DNA from: Diplolepis rosae
Lineage: Eukaryota > Arthropoda > Insecta > Hymenoptera > Diplolepididae
Direction of reading: 5' to 3'
NCBI GenBank assembly: GCA_030998225.1
Contig: JAPYXD010000686.1
Location: 3,720,001-3,784,000, forward strand
Length of the DNA: 64,000 nt
Shown here: one piece after another, positions 45,818 through 56,830 of the stretch
How positions within the stretch are numbered: position 1 is the first letter of the stretch
How the letters are laid out: every line of letters starts with the position of its first letter
Translations under genes and position numbers: made by a program
The notes under the pieces: model-generated
What the model was told of the DNA's origin: nothing
Databases searched by the model: none
What the model saw: only the letters and a program-made list of their open reading frames with translations

Positions 45818-46575
45818 TAAAAGTTAAAAACATGACTAAATATTTGCAAATTTTTGAATATTCTATTCAATATTTCAAATAAAATATTTTCAATTACTTA
45901 TGAAATTTGGTTTTATGGTAAACCATATATTTTAATAAATGAAAAAAATTGAGAATATTTTATCTGCGCAATATTTTCTTTAAACTATAAAATATGTGAC
46001 TCGTTTATTGAATTTTTATATAAATTGAATTAATATAATTCCGAGCACAATTTAAATATATTAAACCTGCTTATAATTATCAAAATGTCGAGGCAAAATA
46101 TCTTTGATAGCCTATTAAATCTCGTACGCACTGTTTTTATTCGAAATGTTTTCAAAGAGGAACTTGGTAAAAAAAATTAATATTCATAAAAAACTAAAAT
46201 TGTGAATACAAAAAATCTGATAAAATAAGCCAATATGCTAACAATTCGTTGAATTTTTGACGTTTTAATATGAAATTGCTAAAAAAGAAATAATTGTAAT
46301 TCTTTGTATTCAATGTTTTGGAGGTAATATGACTGCCACCGACTTGTAACCTTGTTCACTCGTCATCAAATTTGATGATTAAAAGAGAAAATTTCCACGA
46401 ATTGTATAAGGCTTGTTCGTTCCCTACGGCCCATGCACCAAAATAATAGACTCTGTCACGTCCTAAAGTTTAATTTGGTGGATAATATTTATTAATTTTT
46501 TAAAAGAACATAAAATAATTTATTCTACGCGACTATTATCAATTTGTCTAGTCGGTAGCACTCAGGTGTTTTTCT
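45818..46575. other. AT-rich leader-like region, no gene
   Basis: Only AT-rich sequence. Near 46450 the minus strand reads GGACGTGACA followed by a segment containing TTTTGGTGCATGGGCCG, which could be an LTR end plus leader of the minus-strand element. No matching second LTR was found. Confidence 0.3.
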
Positions 46576-46792
46576 TCCTTCAGTACTATAAATTGACATA
46601 AAATAATTACACTAATTATTATATTGTATTTGATAAAACATCCGTTGTTTCTAGTGTTTCAATAATAATAATAACAATAATATTTGTTGTGAGTCGATAG
46701 TCATCAATTATATTTTGTTCCTTGTTATAATTCGATATTTTAATCAGTAATAACAATAATATTGCCAATAAGAACAACGTAGTTTAAGTGAC
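46576..46792. repeat. TAA-rich repeat, partner of 20546-21300
   Basis: Matches the microsatellite-bearing repeat at 20875-20975 (ATCATCAATTATATTTTGTT, TAATAACAATAATATT) at about 90 per cent by eye. Confidence 0.6.
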
Positions 46793-47330
46793 TAAGAAAA
46801 AATACTACACATATGAAAAAGAAACACTGGAAATAATATTTTCTGTTACTCATTTCCGTCCTTATTTATATGGAAGAAAATTTACTAGTTTGGTTTCAAA
46901 ACTCTAAGGATCCTTGCTCACGAATTTCACGTTGTAGGTTATAACTCGCAGAAAATTATTTTCATGTAGTATACAAGGCAGGAAAAATGAATGTCAATGC
47001 AGACGCTCTTTCAAGAAACCCTATTGTTAATGAAGAAAAATCAAGAAATTTACACGAAGATGATGATCATACCTTTATGAAATCTCAAGAAAAAATGAAT
47101 CTTGAGAAAGCTTTTATAAAAATTAATCAAGAAAATATTATGAAAAAGGAAATATTTCGAAAAATAAATATTTTAATTTAGTTTACGCCGAAAATGATTC
47201 GAATGACTTTAGTGAAACTTCAGAAGGACCAATATTCAATATTAATTCTAGATTATCAGAAATTCGTAATGGAATTCGTAAATGAGGAATTATGAAATGA
47301 AATTATCAAAGATATAGTTAAATTTACAAA
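46793..47330 (+). pseudogene. Gypsy RNase H C-terminal remnant
   Basis: The plus strand reads YEKETLEIIFSVTHFRPYLY near 46815 (Glu-containing RNase H motif). After shifts it reads MNVNADALSRNPIVNEE at 46987, the classic end of the gypsy RNase H with its final Asp. A Lys/Glu-rich linker follows to about 47180 and in another frame to 47290. The linker seems to continue at 49126-49380 beyond a foldback insertion. Broken by stops and insertions. Confidence 0.75.
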
Positions 47331-47755
47331 TTTATTTAAACTACTTCCTTCAAAACTTCCTGTTATTATCATTTATTTCAGCTACAGTGCCACCCTGAAC
47401 GGGATCTATCTCCGACAAGTTCTTTCTTCTTCAGATAAGGCACTTAGATATGGATAGAAAAAAGCCAGCAACGGCCAGCGATGCTCCTTTTCTTAAAAGA
47501 AAAGGCTTCAAAGCGGGCTGGGTGCTGAAAAGGGCGGGTTTGGATTTTTGGAGAGAGTTCTACGATGCCTCTTTCGGGTACAAAGCAGCACAAGCTCTTA
47601 AAAGGTGCAGATTTGGTTGGAAGCAGTGTGCATGGCGATGTCCCCTAAGGCTTCAAAGCAATTACACTCCCAGGAGAGCGACCCATAGACACAAATAATT
47701 TCATGAATTTAAATGCCCTCACTGGGTACGTAATTTCATGCCAGTGCTTGCTTAA
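47331..47755. other. No certain gene
   Basis: Contains an 82-codon plus-strand frame (47450-47698) rich in Arg, Lys and Trp with no recognisable family. It differs in base composition from its AT-rich neighbours and may be an inserted fragment. I would not call it a gene. Confidence 0.3.
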
Positions 47756-48997
47756 CCCATTAACGCCCAAATTGTAGGTTTTCACATGATCATATTACAT
47801 CGATTGCCAACAACGCTAAGGTAATGGAAATCTTACAAAAATTCATACCAGACTATTTTCGAGTATGTTCATTCCAATTGTGTTATTTAGAGAGCATAAA
47901 AAATTGATTTTCCCAAAAAATTTTGCAATTAAAAAGAAAATTTTGACCTATTTCTGAGGTAGTTTTTCCAAAAAAGTAATTTTTTCAAATCGTTTGACCA
48001 CTCGAATCGGCCTGTTTTCATCAAAAGTCGTGCAATTTTTATATGTGCTTCAAAACCATGTATTTTGAAAAAATTTATTTTCATTAGTATTTTCAAAATG
48101 GCGGCTGGAAAAGTGTAAAACTTTGCGTAACATTGAAAAAATGTACTGAAACGGTTTTATATTGCTTTTTGAAGTGAATCGTTGAATACTGTGTTAAACT
48201 TTGTGAAAAATCATTCGTGAGTAATTCTTGTACAACAATTGAGGTTAGATCTCTCAAATTGAAAATGGCTGATTTAAGATGGCGGAGGAAAATTATAAAA
48301 AACGAGATTTGACGCAAAAATTTGTTCCCCTGAGTTTTCAAGGATGCTGAATATGAATCTGAGTTCAGATCTGAAACATTCAAAATGGCGGATCCAAGAT
48401 GGTGGGCGGGACCATAAAAATAGCGTGAGTTTGCGCTGAAATTCGGTCTAAAGGATTTTCAAACTCGCTGATTACGAATCTGAAGAAAAAAAAAAACAAG
48501 ATTTTTCAGAACACAACCTCCACGTGGTGAAAATCGAGCAACAGTGTAGAAATTAGAAACTTGCTAGCAAATAGTGTTCGACTGATCGTCTTAAATTCAT
48601 TCATTGAAAAAATTTTTGTACAAGAATTACTCGCGAATGATTTTTCACAAAGTTCAACACAGTTATTAATGAAAATAAATTTTTTCGAAATACATGGTTT
48701 TGAAGTACATATAAAAATTACATGACTTTTGATGAAAACAGGCCGATTCGAGTGGTCAAAAGATTTGAAAAAATTACTTTTTTGGAAAAACTACCTTAGA
48801 AATTGGTCGAAATTTTCTTTTTAATTGCAAAATTTTTTAGGAAAATCAATTTTTTATGCTCTCTAAGTAACAAAATCGGAAAGAGCATACTCGAAAATAG
48901 TCGGGTATGAATTTTTGTAAGATTCCCATTACCCTAGCGTTGTTGGCCATCGATGAAATATGATCATGTGAAAACCTAAAATTTGAGCGTTAATGGG
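47756..48997. mobile_element. 1242-bp TTAA foldback, piggyBac-like MITE
   Basis: The termini are CCCATTAACGC and the inverse (GCGTTAATGGG), directly flanked by TTAA on both sides (47752-47755 and 48998-49001). Arms of 340 bp match closely, and weaker inverted homology continues to about 48240 and 48610. TTAA duplication and CCC/GGG ends are the piggyBac signature. It has no transposase, so it is non-autonomous. It sits between two pieces of gypsy linker. Confidence 0.85.
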
Positions 48998-49447
48998 TTA
49001 AAGAAATTAATTGAAATTAGATCAAATTGATTCGTAAATCCAATAGTGTGATTATTGTAAAATAATAAAATAAAAAAAAAATATATATATATATAGATTC
49101 AATAAGTTAGCGATATTTTATTCTAATTGAGACTGGATCGTCTCGTGATATAGAACCTGAAAATCAAGAAAACTCTGAAAACTCTTGTATTGAAGGAATT
49201 TTTGAAAATATAAATGTTGAAGACACTTTTCATGAAAAAAGTTCTGAAATGAACCAAAAACAACACATATAAATCAAGGACAATGTTGAAAGTTCTAATA
49301 ATTCAGAATTCGAAAATAAAAGTTCCACCCCCAGAGCCTCCTCTACCCAACTCAAAATCTACCAGGCAAATATTAATGAATAAAAAAAATAGTTGGATGA
49401 CGTGATCAATTAGCGATGCCAAAAGATAATTATGTAATGGATCTATA
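48998..49447 (+). other. Gypsy linker continuation, decayed
   Basis: (TA)n at about 49080-49096. Then a plus-strand Glu/Asn/Ser-rich frame (ENQENSENSC, EGIFENINVEDTFHEK near 49200) resembling the low-complexity linker after the gypsy RNase H at 46987. No domain. Confidence 0.4.
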
Positions 49448-50711
49448 ACTTAATTCGTGCGGTTTGCTAAGAGATGGCGTAACTTGATTATTATTCCGTC
49501 TTTCCAATATTCCGAATATGCGTTCAAAAGCTACTGTCATTGTGCGTCTTTTTCAGTATATGTCATTCATTTGAAGCGTAAACAACAATAATTTTTGTTC
49601 ACTCAAATATGTCAAACTTTATGCCTGAAAAAGTGTTTTTGCGGGGAGTTCTTCTTCATTACTTTAATATGAAGAAAACTGTTGCCGAAAGTCATCGGAT
49701 TTTGGTGGAAGTTTATGGTGAACATGCTCTAGCTGAGCGAACGTGCCAAAAGTGGTTTGCACGATTTAAAAGTGGTGATTTTGGCTTGGAAGCCGAAGAA
49801 CGTCCTGGGCAGCCAAAAAAGTTTTAAGATGAAGAACTGGAAGCATTAGTCGATGAAGATTGTTGCCAAACACAAGAAGAGCTCGCCAAATCTTTGGGAG
49901 TCACTCAAGCAGCCATTTCAAAACGTTTAAAAGCGGCCGGATACATTCAAAAGCAAGGAAATTGGGTTCCACATGAACTCGAGCCGATAGACGTTGAAAG
50001 GCGGTTTTTCATGTACGAAATGCTGCTGGAACGCCACAAAAAGAAGTCATTTTTGCATCGGATTGTTACTGGTTATGAAAAATGGATCCATTACGACAAC
50101 CTCAAGCGCAAAAAATCATATGTGAAACCCGGCCAGCCAGCCAAATCAACGGCAAAGCCGAATATCCATGGTGCGAAGGTAATGCTCTGTATTTGGTAGG
50201 ACCAGAAGGGTGGACTGTATTATGAGCTGCTAAAACCAGGTGAAACCATCAATGGAGAACGTTACCGAACACAATTAATCCGTTTCAAGAGAGCAATTGA
50301 CGAAAAATGCCCGGAATATGCGACCAGACATGAGGCAATAATTTTCCATCATGACAACGCTCGGCCCCATGTTGCTATTCCGGTTAAGAACTATTTGGAA
50401 AACAATGGTTGGGGAGCTTTACCCCACCCGCCTTATAGCCCAGACCTTGCCCCTTCTGACTACAATTTGTTCCGTTCGATGCAGAACGCCCTCTCTTGAA
50501 TACCGATCACATCGGAACAGGGTATCAAAAATTGGCTTGATTCATTCTTGGCCGGCAAGCCGGTGCAGTTCTTTTGGGATGGAATCCACAAATAGCCAGA
50601 AAGATAGGAAAAAGTCATAGCTTCAGACGGGCAATACTTTGAACAATACTATTGTACACGTTTTTCTTAAATAAACGTTCAAATTTTGAAAAAAAGCCGC
50701 ACGAATTAAGT
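49448..50711 (+). mobile_element. Mariner element with both ends
   Basis: 1264 bp between ACTTAATTCGTGCGGTTT (49448) and the inverse of ACTTAATTCGTGCGGCTT ending at 50711, each flanked by TA. It interrupts plus-strand gypsy debris. The transposase start lies about 160 bp inside the left end, the usual mariner layout. Confidence 0.9.
49609..50670 (+). pseudogene. DD34D mariner transposase, inactivated
   Basis: MSNFMPEKVFLRGVLLHYF starts the N-terminal helix-turn-helix. A stop at 49825 follows RPGQPKKF. The frame resumes with DEDCCQTQEELAKSLGVTQA. The first catalytic Asp is Tyr (VTGYEKWIHYD near 50075). The second (FHHDNARPHV near 50350) and third (YSPDLAPSDYNLF near 50455) are kept, 34 residues apart. 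Stops at 50197 and 50498 and further on. The YSPDLAPSD and irritans-like N-terminus place it with mariner proper. Confidence 0.9.
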
Positions 50712-51660
50712 TATATATCCAATATATTTTATTATAACAAATGGCACTCCTCGTGATAATGGATTAAAAAATGTAGAAAAACGTGGAAATTTACAAAAAT
50801 TAAAAAATTTGCAACATGAAACAGCAAAAGAAATTAAAAAGGGAAATCACTATCATTTTGCTCTTCCGATTGAAGAAGAAGTTAAAAGCAATTCATCTGA
50901 AACTCTAAGTAATATAAAGTTGTCAATTTACTGATTACAGGAAGTATCTCAAAATTGAATCTATGATCGATTAGTATTTCAATTACTTCAAAAATCAGCC
51001 ATATAGCTTGGGAAGAAATAAAATTAATTTCTGATTTAGTTTTTGCACACAGGAAATATATACTACGAATCTCGCGAGACCAATTTGAACAAATGCATAC
51101 AATGTGAAACTTCCTAGTAACACTTACTATGCAAATATCAAAATTAAAAATAAATGACACATCATATCGCACCGTCACATTGGCTGGCTCTATAACAACT
51201 AACGGTGACCGTACAGGAATGCAATTTTCTTACCCTTATCATACATGGAACAGTGTAGTAGTTCAAGCAATATTTAAACTCACCCTACAAGAACATTATG
51301 CAACAGTTCATGCAATTTGAAAATATGAAGTTATTTATGAAGGACCAGCGAAAAAATGCAAAATAACACTACAGAAAATTCTGAAACCTTATACTCACTA
51401 ACCTTTAACAAATTTTTCTAATCTTCTTAGAAATCCCATGATAATGAAAAATAAATTACAAAACGCTGGGTCTAAAGAATTAACAAAAATTCTTATTCGA
51501 AAGCATAACAGCCCTTCTTGCATGCCTTCAAATATAGATAGATAACAAAATTCTTTACTTCATACATTTCAAAAATCTAACAAAACCTTGAAAAAATCCA
51601 TTAAATGTGGATACAGACCGTTAAACCCATATTCTAAATGTTATTAGATAAACTCGTGAA
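50712..51660 (+). pseudogene. Gypsy post-RNase H and envelope-like remnant
   Basis: Near 50735-50870: ITNGTPRDNGLKN and NHYHFALPIEEE, a segment of the same gypsy family as 41072-41296. Then decayed sequence, and from 51129 an open frame with TVTLAGSITTNGDRTGMQFS and YHTWNSVVVQAIFKLTLQ. These resemble the conserved core of arthropod chuvirus-like glycoproteins captured by insect retroelements. This is recalled by pattern and not verified. After a stop the frame runs on to end CGYRPLNPYSKCY at 51660. Interrupted by stops throughout. Confidence 0.4.
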
Positions 51661-52009
51661 TCAATATTTCAAGTTATCACAAACAACCAACCAGAAAACA
51701 AGATACGTAAATCAAAGGTCAAGATGCAATTTAATGAGAACCTTAAGTCATGAAGTGAGACGGCCCAGCCTCAAGTTTCCGCCTTTTGCCGGGAAACGGG
51801 AATGAAAACCACGAAAATAGAGTCGAAATAAGAACAATCACAGTCACACGAAACTCGCACGAAAGAATTGCGAAGTTTCGTTACGTCTTCACCCCGTAAT
51901 TAATGATTAACTTCCAAACCGGAAGTGAATGTGGCACGAACGTGGCGATCTAGTTTTCACCGACATTTTCGTTCGTGCTCTCAACGAGCGCCGCACTGAC
52001 CTCTGGTTG
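51661..52009. other. No gene seen
   Basis: Short non-coding stretch before the SINE. Nothing recognisable. Confidence 0.35.
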
Positions 52010-52180
52010 CTGCCACTCAACCGATCACCCAGGTCAAGCAGCTTAGTGCATGGTCGCTGGATGGGCGTCCCGCGTTCATATCTCTTTTATATTTTTTTTT
52101 TGCATTATTTATTGTAAGTTTATTTATTTATGTGCATGCAGGCGGTTTAATATTAATGAATAAATAAATAAATAAGTTAA
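52010..52180 (+). repeat. tRNA-derived SINE, copy 2 (plus)
   Basis: tRNA-like head from about 52010 with A-box-like AGCTTAGTGCATGG (52037) and B-box-like GCGTTCATATC (52072). A T-rich spacer, GTGCATGCAGG and a tail ending (AATA)n at 52158-52175 follow. Reverse-complement partner of 4910-5155, with indels in the tail. Confidence 0.6.
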
Positions 52181-52361
52181 TACCAATAATGAGTAAAATT
52201 TTCAGATACTACATTAATGATTTCTTGGTGGTGAATTTCTGTTGTCTTAGAGTGTAAATATGAATTTATAATTGAATACACCAACATCAATCTTAGTAAT
52301 CAAAATCATAAAACTTTCTGGATGATGAGCAGAATGCCGATCTTATTAATATATATATATA

Positions 52362-54720
52362 ATGCGTGACCATTTAATTTTTTTTTAATCGTCCTAGAAT
52401 ATTTTAGATCTTTCCATGAGTTTAAAACTTTCTCATGCGCATACGGATATTCAAACGCCTCCACCGGACATAATATGCGACCGATTGAAATGTAAAATAC
52501 ATCATCGTAATTGTGAAAACCTCATATTTCTATTGACACCAATCTTTGGCTATAAAACAGTCTTTAAGGGGGTGGGGGGGGGGGCATCGTGAATAAATGT
52601 TACAATTTATTAATCGCATTGGATAAGATCGCGGTCACTAATTGAAGCGCGCGCATTTTAATTAAGGTGGTGGATTAATCAAAGAGATGGGAATCAGAGG
52701 TGATGTACTTGGTTGCAGATCCACGAGAACTAGTCTGGTTCCGTACCTAACAAAGGTAAGGACTTATCGCTCGGCGCGATTCTGACGTTTAACAGATCGA
52801 AGCTCGGAGTCAGGTGATGTGAATTGTTGCACCACCACGCCTGATCCCTTGAGAATTCGTTCGCCAATGCTTCCTGTCCTCCCTTAAATAGAAATTGAGA
52901 GGCAGTCTTTTTCTTTTCCTGGAACGGAACAAAATTTGAAAATAAAAAATAGGTGGACATTAAATTAAATAGTAAATCAATTCAAGGGATTTTCTTGTAT
53001 AGAAAAAAAAGGCTTGGTTAGCTCACCTCGCGGTATAAGTAGGGTGAAATCCTATTTAGGGAGACACCTCGAACATAGTGCTCCTTAATTAAAATTAAAG
53101 TGGTTAAATATTGGAGCAGTCTGAGGTGGTCGAATCCCCACGGAGAGCTTCCTCCAGGGACTTAGCTCCAAAAGAGCAATCAACAGGCGTCGAATCCCCT
53201 CGAGGAACTTCGCCTGGAGAAATGTTTATTGCTTGAAACCCATCCATTGAGGGAAGTCACGCCAAGCGTCGCGAGGTTCAGAGTGTTTGTTTTTATTTTT
53301 CGGTGGAAGGGCAAATTATGAAGTATGCCAAGACTAGGTTGCTTTGTCACAAGATTTTCTTGGCTGTCTGATGTCCAGGATTTTTAATGCGTAAAGATTT
53401 GTTAACGTTTCTAAAATAACGCTGGGGCGGGGAATAAATTCAAGTAAAATGAAATCGCTTAAGCGAGTATATAAGCCTCTTAGTTAACCAAAATTTATTT
53501 TCAGATGTAGTGAAAAATCCCCGAATTAAGACGTGTTTTGAAACGCGCAATCGCGCAAAATTGAGGCGGAAATTGATTGACTTCTCATTTCTTACATTAG
53601 AGATAAGGAAAATCGTATCACGAAAAATAAAAACGAGGACTAGAGGAGTTAAGGATGTTCTCTTGAAAATCACTTTTCTTTAGATTTCTTTCAAACTTCG
53701 TAAATAAATACTTTTTACCATGATCTACAAAGCGGTAAAAAGATTAGCATCAAGACCGGTACTCAAAATCGAGAAATTAAGCTCGAAAGTTGAATCTCTT
53801 AACACGTGTTAGATAGGCGTAGTTCAGATTCGCGATACCTTTCTTTGCATTAAAAGCACAATGTTCTTTAGATTTTTTTGGAAAACTAGTATATTATACT
53901 AGGGATTATAAGGAATCGTATGCCATCACTAAAAATACGTGTACCGGTACTATTTTTAAAGATATACGTTGTTGAATTCCGCAGTTGCACAAATTCTTAG
54001 CCGGCTTGCTGAAGCAAATATGGTGACTTGGCAACACCGCATCAACAGCGCGCACGTACGCTTACATTTGACATTGCTTCCAGAGCTTTGTTTTTACGAG
54101 CAGCTGATTTTTGTGAAATAAAAATCCATTTTTGTTGCGAAATTTTGTTAGACATCTTATTAGTATTTAAAAACTGTCAATGAACTCATAATATAACCTC
54201 TCTCACATTATATGCTTTCGATTCTATATGAGAAAGACAGGAAAGCGGTGTTGCCAAATCGCACAAATCGACGCAGAAGACACATTTTGTTACTTTTGCG
54301 CATAAACAGTGCTCAACTCATTCGGTTAGAAAGCTTAACAGTAATCGCACTACCTATGACAGAGTAGGATGAGCACATCTACGGGCAAGAGAACGTCGTT
54401 AAGCTGTCATATTTCAAAAAATTTAAAAAACTTGAGTTTCTGGCGCGTTCCTGCTCTCAAAATAAAGAATTCCGTCTCGCAAAATTTTCACCCTTCGCGT
54501 GACCAACACGAGTATCTGAAGAGTGATTTCGAGCCAAAACAGGCCAAAATTGCTTTAAAATTTTTTTAAATTAATGGAATTAAAAAACCAAGAATTCAAC
54601 TTCAAGCTCAAACTTGAAAAGCGAAACTTTTGAGTAAATTAGGCCAAGATTCGGTCTGAGAATGTTTAAATGTTAAGGAATTAACAAATCAAAAAGTCGA
54701 AATGTTTCAGAAGAAATACT
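52362..54720 (+). repeat. Dispersed repeat D, copy 2
   Basis: Direct partner of 272-1990, longer by several hundred bases. Matching blocks: 52446-52740 with 540-830 (ATATGCGACC, GGTCACTAATTGAAGCGCGCGC, TTGGTTGCAGATCC). Also 53480-54720 with 1470-1990 (TTTCAG.TGTAG, ACGTGTTTT, TTTTCACCCTTCG, GTCGAAATGTTTCA). A G-rich run lies at 52570-52583. No coding region; short frames are not supported. Confidence 0.6.
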
Positions 54721-54752
54721 CAGAAATTTCATAATTTATTACGGATAACCAG

Positions 54753-56826
54753 TGTTACATCCCGGTAACATTAAATTTTATAATTTTAATTATTGCCCCT
54801 GCATATGAGCAATACGTAATACACAAGCGTAAATAAGTACTAAATACTCTTTAAATTTAGTCTTATAGTAATTACTACCTGGACCGGGTAACTGTTCTAC
54901 GGAGGTAAACTAATGCGCTACCTCACCTCGATAAATCGGCTCGACATTTGGTAACAAGTGATAAAGAAGAGCATCGGTCGGTCCATATGGTAATTACCCG
55001 CGCGGTAATTAGTCAGTGAATCATGCCACGCGTCGATAATATAATGATGCAGCGCTAGTGACCTGACGAGATGGTAACAGGTTACTGGCATGGCGCCACT
55101 AACATTGATTAATTACTGTTTTAATTAATAATTAATATACCATCCCTGTTAGTATTTAAGCATACAATTATTACTTATATTGATAAAAATAATTTATTAA
55201 TTAATCTTAAACCAGCCACAAATAAGAAAACATGTTATCACAAATATTGATTGATTGGTTATAGAAAATCAATCAATCAATCGATTATAGGCTGTAACAC
55301 ATAAAATATAAGCTAAACTAGGTAGATGCAGGTATTCTTAATCATACCTGACTTTACTTGTTGATTAGAAATAAGAATAGGTAAGAGAGAGAATAGAAGG
55401 GATATAAAATCCAAATTGCAGATCAACATCAACCAATAATTAATAGACCGTGGTGGGAGAAAACATAGATCTTTGATCGAACGTGACTTTATACAGAATT
55501 GCGCCAAACATGACTTTATAGAAATTTGCACGGCGCGTGACTTTATTCAATTTTGCGCGATCCACTCCCACTGCAGTCACTATTGGAAGATCCAATAATA
55601 TATATACCCCAGATTCACCACTGGAGGTTTGTCATTAAGTTCCGAACAGTTGTACGGTTGTTAGGTCTGGACCGGTAATTCAACGTCGTGAGCAGACCCT
55701 TCGATAAACGTAAGTCTCATTGGATTTCTATGAGCAACTCAACATTCGGTACTTGGTAAATAAAATCCTTGGTCCTTAAGTGGTGCAAGTCCGGAAACCG
55801 TAGTGCTAGTTAGTTCCTTTGGATTACGTGTATCCTCGTATTTAGTCGTGTCGGTTAATAGTGATTTATCTCTGAAATCGGGACGAACTAACCTATCTTG
55901 TTAACAAGTGCATGTCTGATTCATTTCTCGTGTACTCAACAAGATGCGTAAGCGGATAATTGATCACATCAGTTGCTGGTGGACTTGCATCCCTTACACC
56001 ATACCTCCTGCAAAATTTATCGTTGTTTTGCTACCTCACGGAGACTCAAACGAAACTCAACTATCCTGCAAGGATTTGTGCGCGTTGACTTGCAATAATA
56101 GGAGTAATAAACGACAATCCTCTCTTTTGCCCTCTAATTTAAGAGGTAGACAAGTAAGTTATGTAAATATAAATAAGCATCTCAAAACTTATTATATTAA
56201 CTATAACGCTGAATGTGGAGCATGAGTTGTATACCTAGGCATCTCAAAACCCAGTATATTAGCGTAAAACGTCCACAATCAACTGCGGAAGTTACATATA
56301 TAGGCATCTCAAAACCTGTATATTTGGCTCATAACCGCATAAAACTCATAACATAAATATAAATAAGCATCTCAAAACTTATTACATTTAACTATAACGC
56401 TGAATGTGGAGCGTGATTTGTATACCTAGGCATCTCAAAACCTAGTATATTAGCGTAAAACGTCCACAATCAACTGCGGAAGTTACATATATAGGCATCT
56501 CAAAACCTGTATATTTGGCTCATAACCGCATAAAACTCATAACATTGCCTTCTCATCTTGAGAAGTAGTATAAGTTACCAACTAAGTATCACTTTATGAA
56601 AACTTGTGCAACAACTTATTTATTTATAATAAACTGCCTTATATATTGGTAAATTCAGTGTTTTATTATCATTGTGAACAACTCAGGGCCCATAGACCTG
56701 ACGAGTGACAACGTACCCACAAACAAAAATAAATTATCAGGCCTTACCAACCTGATATAATCAGCTAACCTCCTCCCTTACACCCAAAAATCCAACCTAC
56801 CCTCGCCTTTTGCTCGGGACGTAACA
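54753..56826 (+). mobile_element. 2.07-kb solo LTR with CCAG target duplication
   Basis: Starts TGTTACATCCCGG and ends CGGGACGTAACA, imperfect inverted ends with TG..CA. CCAG is directly repeated outside (54749-54752 and 56827-56830), the 4-bp duplication expected of Ty3/gypsy or BEL integration. No internal region or second LTR is present, so it is a solo LTR left by recombination. A TATA-like AATATATATACCCC lies near 55594. Orientation is unknown but the TATA suggests plus. A 93-codon open frame (55944-56225) is probably chance. Confidence 0.8.
56164..56543 (+). repeat. Two 190-bp tandem units inside the solo LTR
   Basis: TAAATATAAATAAGCATCTC begins at 56164 and again at 56354. The two 190-bp units are almost identical. 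Each holds three related sites (GGCATCTCAAAACC-like followed by a TATATT or TATTA element), so six in all. Confidence 0.85.
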
Positions 56827-56830
56827 CCAG

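Noticed and set aside
47450..47698. Basic 82-codon ORF
   Set aside because: No family resemblance, flanked by TE debris, length within chance.
53110..53230. tRNA-like B-box motifs (GGTCGAATCCCC twice)
   Set aside because: No A box at the right distance and no cloverleaf folding; the two motifs look like a local duplication.
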